From assembly GCA_964035545.1 (NCBI GenBank), contig OZ037772.1:5357733-5421732 (forward strand): a stretch of DNA of 64,000 nucleotides, given 5' to 3'. Below, piece after piece: positions 12,923-23,815 of the stretch. Position numbers and translations under genes: made by a program. Under the pieces are notes generated by a model that searched no databases, was not told the DNA's origin, and saw only the letters and a list, made by a program, of their open reading frames with translations. Each line of letters begins with the position of its first letter. The first letter of the stretch is position 1. The DNA is from Bugula neritina (Eukaryota > Bryozoa > Gymnolaemata > Cheilostomatida > Bugulidae).

Positions 12923-14735
12923 CAGGGATGTAGTGGCAAAAATATTCTAGGCCATACTCTCAGGCCGGGGGTCCAGGGGGCCGCCCAGGCCCCCGGCGGG
13001 GTCCGGGGCAGCGCCCCGGCCGCCGAAGCCCTCAGAGCGCTTCTGATGCAAATTTATGCAATTTAAAGCCATTGTGAATTCTAATTCTTCTGAAAAAAAT
13101 CTGTGTTGAAATGTGCACCTCATGCACTATTATTTTCATACCATACCAGCTACATGACGACTGGGCATTGCTGCAAACTATATAAATATTCAGTATTGTC
13201 CCATAGCTGTTGACTGTAATTTTAAATGTAGTCTTACTCAACTGACACTAAGTCCAACCTGTACAGAAAAATTGCTGAAGATCTCAAAAAGATGGAAGGA
13301 TAGAGACAGGTAACAAGTGCTCTCCAAATGTAACCTGATTACTTCAAATATCTAATACACTGACGTGCACAGAAAAAGAATTATAGAACAGAACAGAGGA
13401 AGATTGCAAATCAGAAAATGTGTGTTGGTTATTTATAAAGAGCAATTTGAATTAATAACTCATTGGCAAGCAGAAATTGGTTGAAAACCTAGTTGGAGTT
13501 TATTAGAGTACTAGTCTAATCCATAAGGAGGTGCGGCGGTATCTCCTTATGGATACCGCCGCACCTCCTTGCACACAATAAAGCACACCAAAGAAGAGTA
13601 TGGTAACTTGGTTTTAAAGTAAAACCCCTGAGCTTCCACTAGACACATCAAGGAAATATACCCAAAAGAACAAATTTGACAGGTTCAATATGTGTTAACC
13701 TAGAAGATGATTAAATGTAAAGCCAGACGTTAGTACAATCAAACATAAAAGGTTACTTATGGTGGTGTACTGCAGTTTGCAAAACCTCATTGCATTGATA
13801 ATTAACATGGAATAACGAAACCAAAATGTGGATATAGTACCTGTAGACCTCAGTGATAAATTTTCATTAACCTCTCCTACACACCTGGTACTGTTTCCTG
13901 AAGACATTTTGATTTTATTTCTGGATTTCATGTTGGTTTTTTTTCCAAATTTCATTGCTTATTGACAAAATGCAAGTCCACACAAGATAAATAATGGCAA
14001 CTTTCTAGCTGACACTGCCTTGCTGAGGCCACATTATTGGTATATTATAAGAATTCAGTCCCGCCAAATAAAACCATACTTAATTGTGCTAGAATTAAAA
14101 TTTAAAAACTATGTTTTAGATCTTCCTGTTCCTCAGAGCACCTGATTTTTCGAATTTTCAATATTTTTTTTGCAAGGTTATAGACAAAAATCTACTATTT
14201 TGGCCAATTTTACCTAAAAAGTTTATTTTTCAATCCCTGCCAAATATCTCAGCAGGAAAGCATAGTATTCGAATAAAACAAACACTGTCGAAAACCTGGG
14301 AAATTTATGCATAGCATACTTTTTTATCTTTTCAATAGCCTTCATAGATTTTCTACAAATTAGTGATTTATACACTGAAATGAAATATTTTTTCCTTAGC
14401 AATCACCAATGCACAGCACTTCGCGCTTCAGTGAACACGTGGAGATGAGAAGATGGAATGTTGATAGCTGCTTATTATTCATAGTGTAATCTCAGGCTAA
14501 ACAATCACAAGTAGGCAACACGCATGCCACCCACATAGCATTAACATAACAAGAACTTAAACTAGATTGTGAGCGAAATTTATGATGTTCTCAGTGAGGA
14601 TGCCCTAGCTATCCTGTGCACTAATCAGTAACACTTTCAAAAAATATATGCCCATACGGGCGTATGGCCAAGAACAGCCTATTTTCTTCTAGGCCATACG
14701 GCGTATGGGACCGTATGGGTACCACTACATCCCTG
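12923..14735. mobile_element. hAT-type DNA transposon, 1.8 kb, non-autonomous
   Basis: Termini are exact inverted repeats, CAGGGATGTAGTGG at the left and CCACTACATCCCTG at the right. The 8-bp flanks are TGTGTGTG on both sides (12915-12922, 14736-14743), as expected for a hAT target duplication, although within a TG array this is less informative than usual. A GC-rich block lies at 12961-13035. Repeated CCATACG/CGTATGG subterminal motifs lie at 14648-14718. No intact transposase frame is seen; the short frames at 13032-13241 and 13695-13955 (both minus) match nothing I recognise. Confidence 0.88.
13521..13570. repeat. Strong GC-rich hairpin with overlapping alternative pairing
   Basis: The 18-nt arm AAGGAGGTGCGGCGGTAT (13525-13542) pairs perfectly with 13553-13570. 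The 10-nt loop CTCCTTATGG is itself the exact complement of CCATAAGGAG at 13521-13530. The order is therefore A-B-A'-B'-partial A', so two mutually exclusive hairpins are possible. It lies in the middle of the hAT element and is far more GC-rich than its surroundings. Confidence 0.9.
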
Positions 14736-14744
14736 TGTGTGTGT

Positions 14745-16422
14745 CTAAACCCCATGTACTTCAACTTCGTGCAAAGCTAAAATAGTGGAATCTTGAAACA
14801 AAACTTGAACAAACTGCCCTCTGATTGGAGGCATGCAAGTAACAAGTGTGTAGTATTGGTTGAGATGTCCATCCAGGTAGTTGCACAAAACCTCCCTGTT
14901 AGTTCCTTTAAACTCTATCAGTGCATCTGAATTTGCGACAGTGATCACGGGATTTCTGGCATTCTGCCAAACAAACCTTGAAGCTATAAAACATATAAAG
15001 AACATCACTGTAAATTGAAACTGTATATGTTTTATCCGAAACGCAATTCGATATTCAAGGTAGGCCTATAGTACACAGAACAACTTCTTCAATCAACCAC
15101 CAAAGCTAAAATAAATTCTCTCGAAGCAAATTTTGACGGCATTAGAACTTAAGACTTTATTATTTTGTGGGCCTCATTATGCTAAATGAAAACAGCCATA
15201 AAATTGATAAAAAATTGAAAATATTTCACTTTTTGAAGAGTTCCACAAAGATTCCATAACTGTGCATTCTCTTATCTTACAAAGCTATTAATACTCTTTC
15301 ACGTGTTAATGTTTTTGTAGCTACAAATTATTTTCATCAACAGTTTTTACATTAAGCACACAGTTCTATGGTGTAAAGAATTTTGTGGCAGTATAGATTC
15401 TTGCATTTAAGCAAGATTTTGCGTCAACCTACCGTCACCTACGTTCAAGATGTTTACGGCCCACACACAATAAACATCCTCCAGGTTTACCCTCCACCAT
15501 GGATTAGCCTGGAACTGGGTCTGAGCCACAGATGAAAGATCTAAACTGTAAACACCATCATTGGCGTAGGAAGCATCCCTAATAACTGTGGAGAGCTGGG
15601 AAGGTCTACCTGTAAATACAATTACAGAGCATACAAGTTTACAGGCAATGATAGCTTTAGTAACATATTTTTTTAAACTTTTTCAAGAAATTTCCGGAAG
15701 TTAATATCATTTTCTAAAAACACTATATTTCTAGTCATTTGATATTTAAAGAGAAATTTCTGTTATTCTAGATAATGTACTCCATGATACATGCTACAGT
15801 TGATAGCCGTGCAAGCGACAGATAATAATGATATAATACAAACATTGATCCTCATAACATAATATAGTGATCCTCGTAATATAATATAGTGATTCTTGCA
15901 ATGTGAGAAGTTGTAACAATAATATGATTAGTAATATAGATAATGTTAACAACAATGCTTGTGCACAATATTTCAGCTTTACCTCTAGCTAGTTGTTTAT
16001 TGGCTGCTAGCTTTCGGCTTATAAATAGCCCTCTTTCTTTAGCAACAGTGAAAAGGTTGGGGTTGATGCAAGTTGTGTAGGCACATGCCCCAAATAAAAA
16101 CAGAAATCCATGGCAGTTTTCATTTAATGAACATCTGATGGCGCAGACAGTTGATGAATGCACTCCCTTGAAAACTTTGGTGTTCAATGTGGAAGTGTTG
16201 GTGTAGCTAATATATTCATCTTCCAAGTGGTAACAGGAGACATAACTGCTGTGCAAGAGCAAAGCAACTACAAATGAGTAACAAATTATCACACAATTAA
16301 TTACAAGGTGGTGTAAGAAAAATGGTATTGGCAACAACCTAAGCAATGTTACAACATTTAGATTTGTTTCTCAAACGTTAAAACTTACCAGAAAATAGGA
16401 GGCACAACATTTTCCTCATCAT
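14745..16422 (-). CDS. Gene A: secreted PAN + F-type-lectin-like protein, 244 aa
   Basis: Four exons on the minus strand: 16389-16422, 15983-16267, 15433-15609 and 14745-14983. All junctions are phase 1 with GT-AG borders; total 735 nt. Exon 1 plus the start of exon 2 give a signal peptide (MMRKMLCLLFSVALLLHSS). Exon 2 is a PAN/apple-like module (YHLEDEYISYTNTST, then CAIRCSLNENCHGFLF). Exons 3-4 form an F5/8C/FTP-like fold, with AQTQFQANPWWRVNLEDV for the WWRVDL core and a terminal HEVEVHGV strand. The canonical fucose-binding HX24RXDX4R/K motif of F-type lectins is not visible. This is the most divergent member of the cluster. The stop codon lies one base from the hAT target duplication, so the original 3' UTR has been displaced. 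Confidence 0.82.
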
Positions 16423-16446
16423 CTTTCTTTTCTTCAAGTTAAGCTG

Positions 16447-16470
16447 CCTTTATACCTTTACACCTTTATA
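16447..16470 (-). promoter_or_regulatory. Two TATAAAGG boxes upstream of gene A
   Basis: On the minus strand, TATAAAGG occurs twice 16 bp apart (16463-16470 and 16447-16454), about 25-48 nt before the gene A start codon. The distal one is placed for a very short 5' UTR. Confidence 0.45.
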
Positions 16471-17095
16471 TCTTTTTTTTCAGCAGAGGTATAAACGCAA
16501 CTTTGTAAAGGCTCTAATAAGAAAAATATTTTACTTGAAAAGAGAATTATTACTGATGCCAATGAAAAAACTATAAAACAAGTGAGAATCTTTCGACCTT
16601 TGAGTCTATGATTATAATAGCTGATAAGAATATTTGCCAGTTAGTTTATTGATTCTGAGATTATATATTCAATCAACTTATTCTATTATATTGCATTTTA
16701 TACTTTCTATTTTGTTTCTTCCGGTGAATAAAATGTAACTAAGAAACTTAAGCAACTAAACTCAATAAAAATAATTAAAAACTTAAGCAATAATTAAATT
16801 GTGAAATAAACTCATTTCAAGCTCCAAGTGAAAATGAAAAGTAATTATAGAGTGGGTAAGTTGAATGACTTGATGTGCTGAGCAAAATTTTCTACAAACC
16901 AAGTAAATTAATTTCTACATACAGAGGACTCGGCAGCATTATGAGTTTTAAAGTTATAATGAACCATCTGTGAATATAACACTTTTTTCCCAATTACATA
17001 ATATCTTTTCTTATAGCCTCTATGAGTGGTAAAACAAGTAAACAATACCTACATTTAAACATTATTATAGTAGGTACATGACTGCAAAAGTTTTT

Positions 17096-17175
17096 CTATC
17101 ACTGGGATTCGAACTCGAAACCTCAGGCTTGCAAGTAGGCACGCAAACTACTACATCACAGGGGCTATAGCCATA
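17096..17175 (-). repeat. tRNA-like sequence, second copy
   Basis: The minus strand carries box B GAGTTCGAATCCC and an anticodon arm containing ACTTGCAAGC, with a degenerate box A (TGTGATGTAGTAG). It has the same family look as 1691-1768 and 23048-23120. The stems are poor, so this is probably a tRNA-derived repeat. Confidence 0.5.
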
Positions 17176-18089
17176 TGTGGACAACCTCAACACTACGATG
17201 GCAAATTAAAAAAATTGTCAACAAGAAATTCTCATTTTGATTCATACTATAATTATTTTATATAGATATAGTATTGCTTTTTCTTAGATACTTCCTGTTA
17301 GATTAAAAACAACGAAAAGCAAATGTGGTAAACAAAGGCAAACAAAGAAACATGGTTGGTTATTGGTTATATATATAAGGGGTTTGCATCTAGATCAGTG
17401 CTAGGCTGATTGAAAATATTAGGAACAGAGTTTAACTACAACATCCTGACGTAAAACATGACTTGGTTGGGATTAGAGAGTCTGTGCAACTATTTTTGAG
17501 TTCTTTGTGATTCTACTATCATTCTCTTTTTCAATGTTTTCTAATATCATAACAAAGTCCCTTTCAGCTAATTCTCAAATGAGTCTTTAATGCTATATCT
17601 TTGTTCATATTGTTTGTAGAATAAATATTCAAATTGTGAAGATTAGAAATCATACTGCATATCTATTATATATTCATACATAGCGACATTTATAACAGAA
17701 TAAGTTTTGTATAATAATATATTTATTAGTGCTGCGTATAATAATGTACCTAAAACAACTCAGTCAGTGATTCATGATTCTACAATGTTCTAGAACTTTA
17801 AAGAATGCAAAACATAATACAACAATCACTGAATAATAAAATAATAACTGGTAGTACATAATTTACTAGTCAGTGCAACTACCAATTACAATAATTTCTT
17901 ATCTTACAGAACACAGACTAGTCTACAATCTTTTGCAGCCTGTTGCATTTTTGATTGAATGATTTATTATAATGTTATTTTAGTAGATTTTAGATATGTA
18001 TTATTGTATCCCCAGTATAGCCTGTGTTATCAAGACGGCTATCCTTGGTATATATGCTACTTAAATTATCATTATACTTATGCTATCGT

Positions 18090-18365
18090 TGTAAAACTCT
18101 TCTGTGACACATGTGCGGCATAGCCTACTCATGTTAGTATCATGTAAACAACTTCTCCTGGTTGGCTAACACCTACCACGATGATGCAATGGTGTGGTAT
18201 GATCCTGGACAGCACCAGGATAGCCAGGAGGCAGTCAAGACGCCATTGTCAGCTTATCTCTGAAGAACCAATTGGCTAGCAGTGTGCACTCATAGATAAG
18301 GAGGATGCATGGGCCAATGCGGCTGTTGGGATTTGGCGCTACCTATGTAAAATTCCAGATGACAT
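18090..18365. other. GC-richer block, unassigned
   Basis: Clearly less AT-rich than its surroundings (for example GACAGCACCAGGATAGCCAG and ATGCATGGGCCAATGCGGC). It has no open frame of note. It could be a solo LTR or a decayed retroelement piece; I cannot define its ends. Confidence 0.3.
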
Positions 18366-18771
18366 CATTGCTATACAAATTTATATGTAACTTTAGTAAT
18401 TATAAGAAGTTAAACTTTTTATTTGCAAGTCTTTAATAGAATTCTTGACTGACATACACAGCTAACTTCTCTTCTCTCATAACAACTAAAGAGTGTAATG
18501 TTCTGAGCATTGGCTCCTTGTGAATCCACCATAATAATGTTATATTCGTTGGTGCACCTTATTAAAGTACAACATTATATGTTGACAAGTTTCTTTCTCA
18601 GGGTCAAGGACATAAGAGATAATTGATGAAACAGCAGATGTCAGTCTTTATATGAAAAACACGTCAATTAACAAAAATGTTCGAATAGAAATATTTTTTC
18701 TTTCATCAGTAAATTATGTTATCATTTTGGTTTTTTAGTTTATACAATGTAGAAAACCCTAACTCTCCGAA

Positions 18772-18985
18772 ATTAAAAGTAGCTGAGTAATTAGAAAAAA
18801 AACATGGGAAATCAAGCAAAATCAAGAAGAACCTTGTTTATTTAGGTGCATTCATTCATATTTTATTAGTTTTGAGCAAAAGCCTTTGTTCATTAGCAGC
18901 TAATTTGTGAAAAATAGCTGAAAACTGGAGATTTCCAGTGTGTACTAAATTAAGTAAAATGACCCATTTGTCATATTAAATGAAT
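18772..18985 (+). repeat. Dispersed repeat, copy 1 (inverted relative to copy at 49.2 kb)
   Basis: Aligns by eye over more than 200 bp with the reverse complement of 49178-49385. Shared blocks include TTCATTAGCAGCTAA and ATTTAGGTGC, with the complement of TCTCCA in between. No coding capacity seen. Confidence 0.6.
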
Positions 18986-19536
18986 TCAATACTTTTTATG
19001 AGAACATTTCTATGACAGTATTTTATAATGCTATCATAATGCTTATTATGTGCCTATATACCAATAATTTACATTTCAAAACATTTTATGACCATGCAAA
19101 TTTTGTAAAGATGATTATTTTTATTTGCCCCAAGAAACTGGTACTAAAAAAGTAAAAGATATTATCAAGCCTTAAGAAAACAATAACTATTAACGTAGAC
19201 AAACACACAAAGAAAATTTTTCAAGCTGAATTATAAAAATAACCTTCTTTTCCATATAGAAAGTGGTGACTGGACATTACTTAAGTCTTCCAAAGCTACA
19301 AATAGCATCAGTTTGTATTTTTCTTTAAATAAAATAGAATATAATACACGTAAATATAATTCAAAACAATAGATAGTAAATTGAGTATAGTAACACCAAA
19401 CGAGAAATGCGTGCAATTTTACACGGAGTTTCATGTTTTAACTGCTAGACATTTTAATGAAGCATATTGAAATTTTCCTAGCAGACATAAATCTAGTGAA
19501 CATTGCATTATTGTTTTCTACTTTGTTATTCAAAAG

Positions 19537-20230
19537 TTAGACAAGGAACAGTCCATGTATTTCTAACTCGTAGATATTGAGAGGCTTATTTACTTCTACA
19601 GCTGTTACTCTCACATATCTACCATACATTCTAGTACGACATGTAACCAGAAATATATCTGCAGGTGGTTGTCCAGGAAGGTAGTCACAGATCTCATCTT
19701 CTGGTGGATCATCAAAGTTATTGTCAGTTTGACCAACTGTCACTCTTACATCTGCTAGTCTGTCACTGACACCTACAAGATAAATAACAAAACTAAAGAT
19801 ACCATGATTAGGTGAGCATCTTCTGATAATAAAAAAATAAAAAAAAGTTAGAGCTACATATTTTCTGAAAACTGGATACTATACTTAAAACAACTGTAGA
19901 ATCAGTGCCATTATTGCAACTTCCAAAAATGATTAAGCTATCAATATAAAAATCCAACGTTCATAAATAGTTTGTATGGTATCATATAAATGGAGAAAAT
20001 TGTTGGATAGTTACCTGGGTTATTTGGTTCAGATCTGTCCCAGATCTTGACACCATCAACATAGTGGTTGGTGGTCAAATCTACTTGTATCCATGGTGAC
20101 AGTTCTGGTTTGGTATGTGCCAAACTTGCATCCATGGCTAATCCAGAATCAGAGAGAACATATATACCATCAATGGCTTTAGATGCTAGATACTTAGAGC
20201 TAAGGGTGGTGCTTAAAATAACTTCTTTAT
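19537..20230 (-). pseudogene. Gene B: orphan FTP (F-type-lectin-like) exon pair
   Basis: Two exons, 20015-20230 (216 nt) and 19537-19772 (236 nt with stop), with the same phases and near-identical sequence to the FTP exons of gene C: KAIDGIYV, ELSPWIQVDLTTNHYVDGVKIWDRSE, then DEICDYLPGQPPADIFLVTCRTRMYGRYVRVTAVEV and ELEIHGLFLV. No PAN or signal exon is found upstream before gene C; an LTR-retroelement fragment begins about 50 bp upstream of the exon. It is either a 5'-truncated duplicate or a distal alternative FTP cassette reachable by splicing from gene C, since all junctions are phase 1. Both exons are open. Confidence 0.75.
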
Positions 20231-20279
20231 CTGCAATTTAGACAATAAAACATTAAATAATTTTAGTTGCTGAGACTAG

Positions 20280-22480
20280 TGATAAAGTGTTGCATATCGG
20301 GTAGTCTCTAGTCTGTTGGCAGTAGTCTGAGATTTCTTGCATGCCCACTTTCTAGCAGCTGCGCTGGAAAGCTTTTTCTCTCTGATGTGAAATGCTGTTT
20401 CAATTTGCTTTGCTGCCTTCTGGGACTGTACTAGCATTATACTGTAACAGCTCTGCTGTTGCTTTGGATACGCTAGCGACGCCAAAGGGAACAAGTTGCA
20501 ACAGCCTGTCTTTTATATAAGGATTATTTGTCTTAGGACAAGGGACCACGCGCTGACCAAATACTTTCTGCCAGAGCAAAGTGGTAAATGACTACAAACT
20601 GGTTCCAGCTTTATAAGTGATTTGTCACTGGATTTATACCTTCAAATATTTCTTATATAGCTGGGTATTGCCACAAAACAACGGAGGTCTGGGATTAGAG
20701 CTTTCCTTCTCCTAGATAAGTTATCTTCTCAGAATAATGAGCATTATTTGTTCAAAGCACTATAGTTTGAAGACGCTGATAACTTGACTTCATTCCTTCT
20801 CCTATTAGTGAAGTAGGTCCGCCAAGCATATATCTATACTATGCTTACAGGCTAGGAGCTGAACTTGGTTATAGGAGGTCATTTTGTGGCGCACGACTGA
20901 AAAAGCATTTTTTTGGCAGTGGGAGCTTATCCGCACTGCGGCTACTTGGCTAGAACCCCCTTTTAACTTAATAGAATGTTGCATATTACATATTGCAAAC
21001 ATTACGCCTTTTTTGAAAAAAGAAATTGCTTAGTTTATTTCCTTAAAAAACTGAATATAGGCTGTTTGCCAGTTGGATTTCGCCATGCATCTCCTCGACT
21101 ACTCCCAGTCCTGCAATTTCCTTGCAATTGACTCTGCAGCGGAAAATTGCTTAGGATCTTGAGGCATGAGTGCTCACCTGTCAGCATGATCCTGCAGCAT
21201 TTTATTTACCCCAGCTTGCAGATCTTTTATCAATTTCATCAGTACAGTGAGCTGGTTGGGTGGAGGTGCAGCAGTAGTAGGGGCTGCGACCTGAGGGCTT
21301 GGTGGATTAGGCCTGGTCACTTCTGGCTGTTTTTTTCTACCTGGTTGACTGTAAAGTCTGCACCATGGGAGTCATCTACCTGGTAGTGTGCTTTCCTCAT
21401 GTCTATAGCATCTTTGATAGTCGCTATCATAGACGCCAAATAGTAGCGCTGCAGTCTTGCATTTTTGATGGTACGGAAGAGAGCCTTGTAAACCAGGCTT
21501 CGCTGTTACTCTGTCAGTGCCGCTATAGGTGATCTGTGCCAGTGTTTCTGTAGCATTGGCATGATTCTGAAGCAACGTCCTCTCATCTCTCAGTATGCTC
21601 TGTAGGCGATCAAGGGCGGCGTGAGCAGTCATCCCGAAACGGCTCCTGAGGGCCTGAAAGACGTGGCCTACATTGGGCCCGAGGGCATAACTCTTGGTCC
21701 GACTTGTCAGGCAGGTCTGGAGTCTAAGGAAGCAACTCTCTGATAGACTGTTCGGTATCACCCTTTCCTGAGAAAGTCGGGGCTTGACGCGATACCTGTC
21801 ACCAGGTGGCGTCTGTTTAGCCTTGCCGACCCCCCCAAGAGCAGTGATTAGTGTCTCCATCATGAGAACTTCTTTTTCTTCTTCTTCTTTACCCATTATA
21901 ACTTTCTTTTTTAGTATTGGTTGCTTGTCTTGCTTATCTATTTCACATCCCACTGCTGCCACCAATGTAGTATTTTTGGGTGGTTGTGAAATAAATTAAG
22001 CAAGGTGCATAGTCTATTACTAGTGATCAACAATAAGAGTTGTTTAAGCTTGAAATAATAGCGTCTTTATTATTCTTCTAGATGTGTCTTGGGCGATCTC
22101 CAGTAGTAGACTGATTAACAACCATGAGCTTGCCTTTTTATATAGTAGCGAAAATCTCTTTCCCAAAACTGGTCCGATCCTGCCCAAAATGACTAATGTT
22201 TGGGCAAATCACCCTTCCAGACCTCCAAATTTGCCAAACTTTGGCTAAAGATAGGCTCAAACCAAGTAAGTAGTCCAACAAAAAAAAGAAGGGTAATTCA
22301 CATTTCATTACGCTATTCACTACGCTAAGACCTTAGCTATAATTACAATACCGAAGACATTAAAAAGCTACGCCAAAAGCTTAGCTATAATTACAACATA
22401 CAAAGCATTTAAAAGTTATGCCAAGTAATTTATACTAATGACCAAATAATTACTAGAACTTTCCAGAACATAGGGATGAT
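20280..22480 (-). mobile_element. LTR-retrotransposon fragment with 5' LTR and gag-like frame
   Basis: On the minus strand, a likely LTR (about 21968-22480) has a TATA box (22136-22144, TATATAAAAAGG) and a downstream AATAAA (22066-22071). It is followed by a primer-binding-site-like TTGGTGGCAGCAGTGGGATG at 21965-21946. Next is a 197-codon frame (21372-21965) with a Lys/Glu-rich start, continued after a stop by a Pro-rich stretch (NPPSPQVAAPTTAAPPP). This suits a decayed gag. No protease, reverse transcriptase or second LTR was found, so the element is truncated. Left end and superfamily are uncertain. Confidence 0.55.
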
Positions 22481-22489
22481 AACTCTTAA

Positions 22490-23815
22490 GATCAATTACA
22501 CGGCTATAAAAGCTAATTACTTTTGATATAGTTAATTTTTTCAAGAGAGTACATTGGTTAGTCAGATGTTGCTGTAAGTTAAGTATCGTTATGTTATACT
22601 GCCCAGGTTATGCTTTCACGCATGTCTACATGTATATAGATACGGATTCATTCCTGTTATCGAAGGATGCTTTTGTTAGAATTGCATACTATGAAGCATG
22701 TCTCTGAATGGCAGAGGTTGCATTCTTTGTTAGTCTCATTACAAAAAGTAATATCATTCAGTATTTCTATTAGATACTGAATCAATTGGATGCTCTGGTT
22801 TTTTAACTTTTAGATAAATTTGTTAAGTTGAGTGTAATTATTTTGTTGTTGTTACTGTTGGATGTCGGTTTGAATTCAGTTTCTGATGTGCTTATAAGGA
22901 GGTCTTGTGTTGGCAGCTATCAATGGTTGTGTAACAGTTTTCTGGTAAATAATATACTTAGTGAAGTACTTTTCATATAGTGGACACACTTTATGACTTT
23001 TGCAATTGCCTTCTCAGTTGGTTAGAATATAGTGTTGAGTTTACCCAGTGGTCCCCTTGGTGTAATGGTAGCACACTCGCTTGCAAGCCAGAGGTCTCGG
23101 GTTCAATTTCCAATGGGGGCAAAATTATTTTTCATAGAATGCCAGATTGAGGTGTCTCTGCAACTGTGGTTGTTTATTATGTTGTTTAGGTTTCTACAGC
23201 AGCTGTCGCTGAGCTGTGTATAGTGCTTTTGATGAAAATTTTAAAAGTTTCATGATCTTTGAGTATTTTTTTCTTTTAGGATTTCACAAATTTGTTTGCT
23301 CAGGTTGTTTATTACGCTTTTAGAGAAGGGAGGGTTGTACCTTATGCATATCATGTTTCTTCTTCTTGTGGTTGTAGGTCTGTCAATGTATTAATGCAAA
23401 ACCTTTGTATTCTAGATGAGTATTTTTATTTACATGTACCTCTCAAAATGATGATAAATAAATAAAATATATTTCTAAAACATTAAAAAAGCATGACTAC
23501 ACATGAAGGATAACATGAACATAAAAGTTTTGCTAGATAAATTAGCTTGGAACTTGTAGATAAAGTATAATTGACTAAATATTATTATTTCATCTTTGCT
23601 TGCAGTTAATAACAACAAATGAAATATAATTTAATACACATATACATAACATGAAACAACAGGCATTAATAGAATATAGTAATTTACCAAAAAGGACATG
23701 CGTAAGGATTATAATGGGTTTTATGTTTCAACTGCTAGAAATTTTATTCAACAATATTGATTTTTTTCTAGCAGACAAATCTTTTGAAAGATTGCAGTAC
23801 TGCTTTCTTTTTTTA
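22490..23815. other. Intergenic region between the LTR fragment and gene C
   Basis: No exon recognised; it holds a tRNA-like sequence at 23.05 kb. Confidence 0.4.
23048..23120 (+). repeat. tRNA-like sequence, third copy
   Basis: Contains box A TGGTGTAATGG, an anticodon arm with GCTTGCAAGC, box B GGGTTCAATTTCC, and a 3' end (TGGGGGCA) that nearly pairs with the 5' end (GTCCCCT). It is the best-preserved of the three. The anticodon loop is 6 nt with a mismatched stem, so it is probably a pseudogene or SINE head. Confidence 0.55.

Larger units (their letters stand above)
16480..19530. other. Intergenic region between genes A and B
   Basis: About 3 kb with no exon recognised. It contains a tRNA-like sequence near 17.1 kb, a GC-richer block near 18.1-18.35 kb and one arm of a dispersed repeat near 18.8 kb, each listed separately. 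Confidence 0.45.

Noticed and set aside
12635-12939. His-Thr and Cys-Val repeat frames on both strands
   Set aside because: They are produced by the TG microsatellite.
13032-13955. hAT transposase coding exons
   Set aside because: Short frames with no recognisable dimerisation or catalytic motif; the element is called non-autonomous.
15852-16346. Single-exon 164-codon protein
   Set aside because: It includes intron sequence at both ends; the PAN exon within it (15983-16267) is bounded by good splice sites in matching phase.
23370-23475. LINE 3' end with TAAATAAATAAA tail
   Set aside because: Only a short AT-rich run is seen; no protein C-terminus or second copy supports it.
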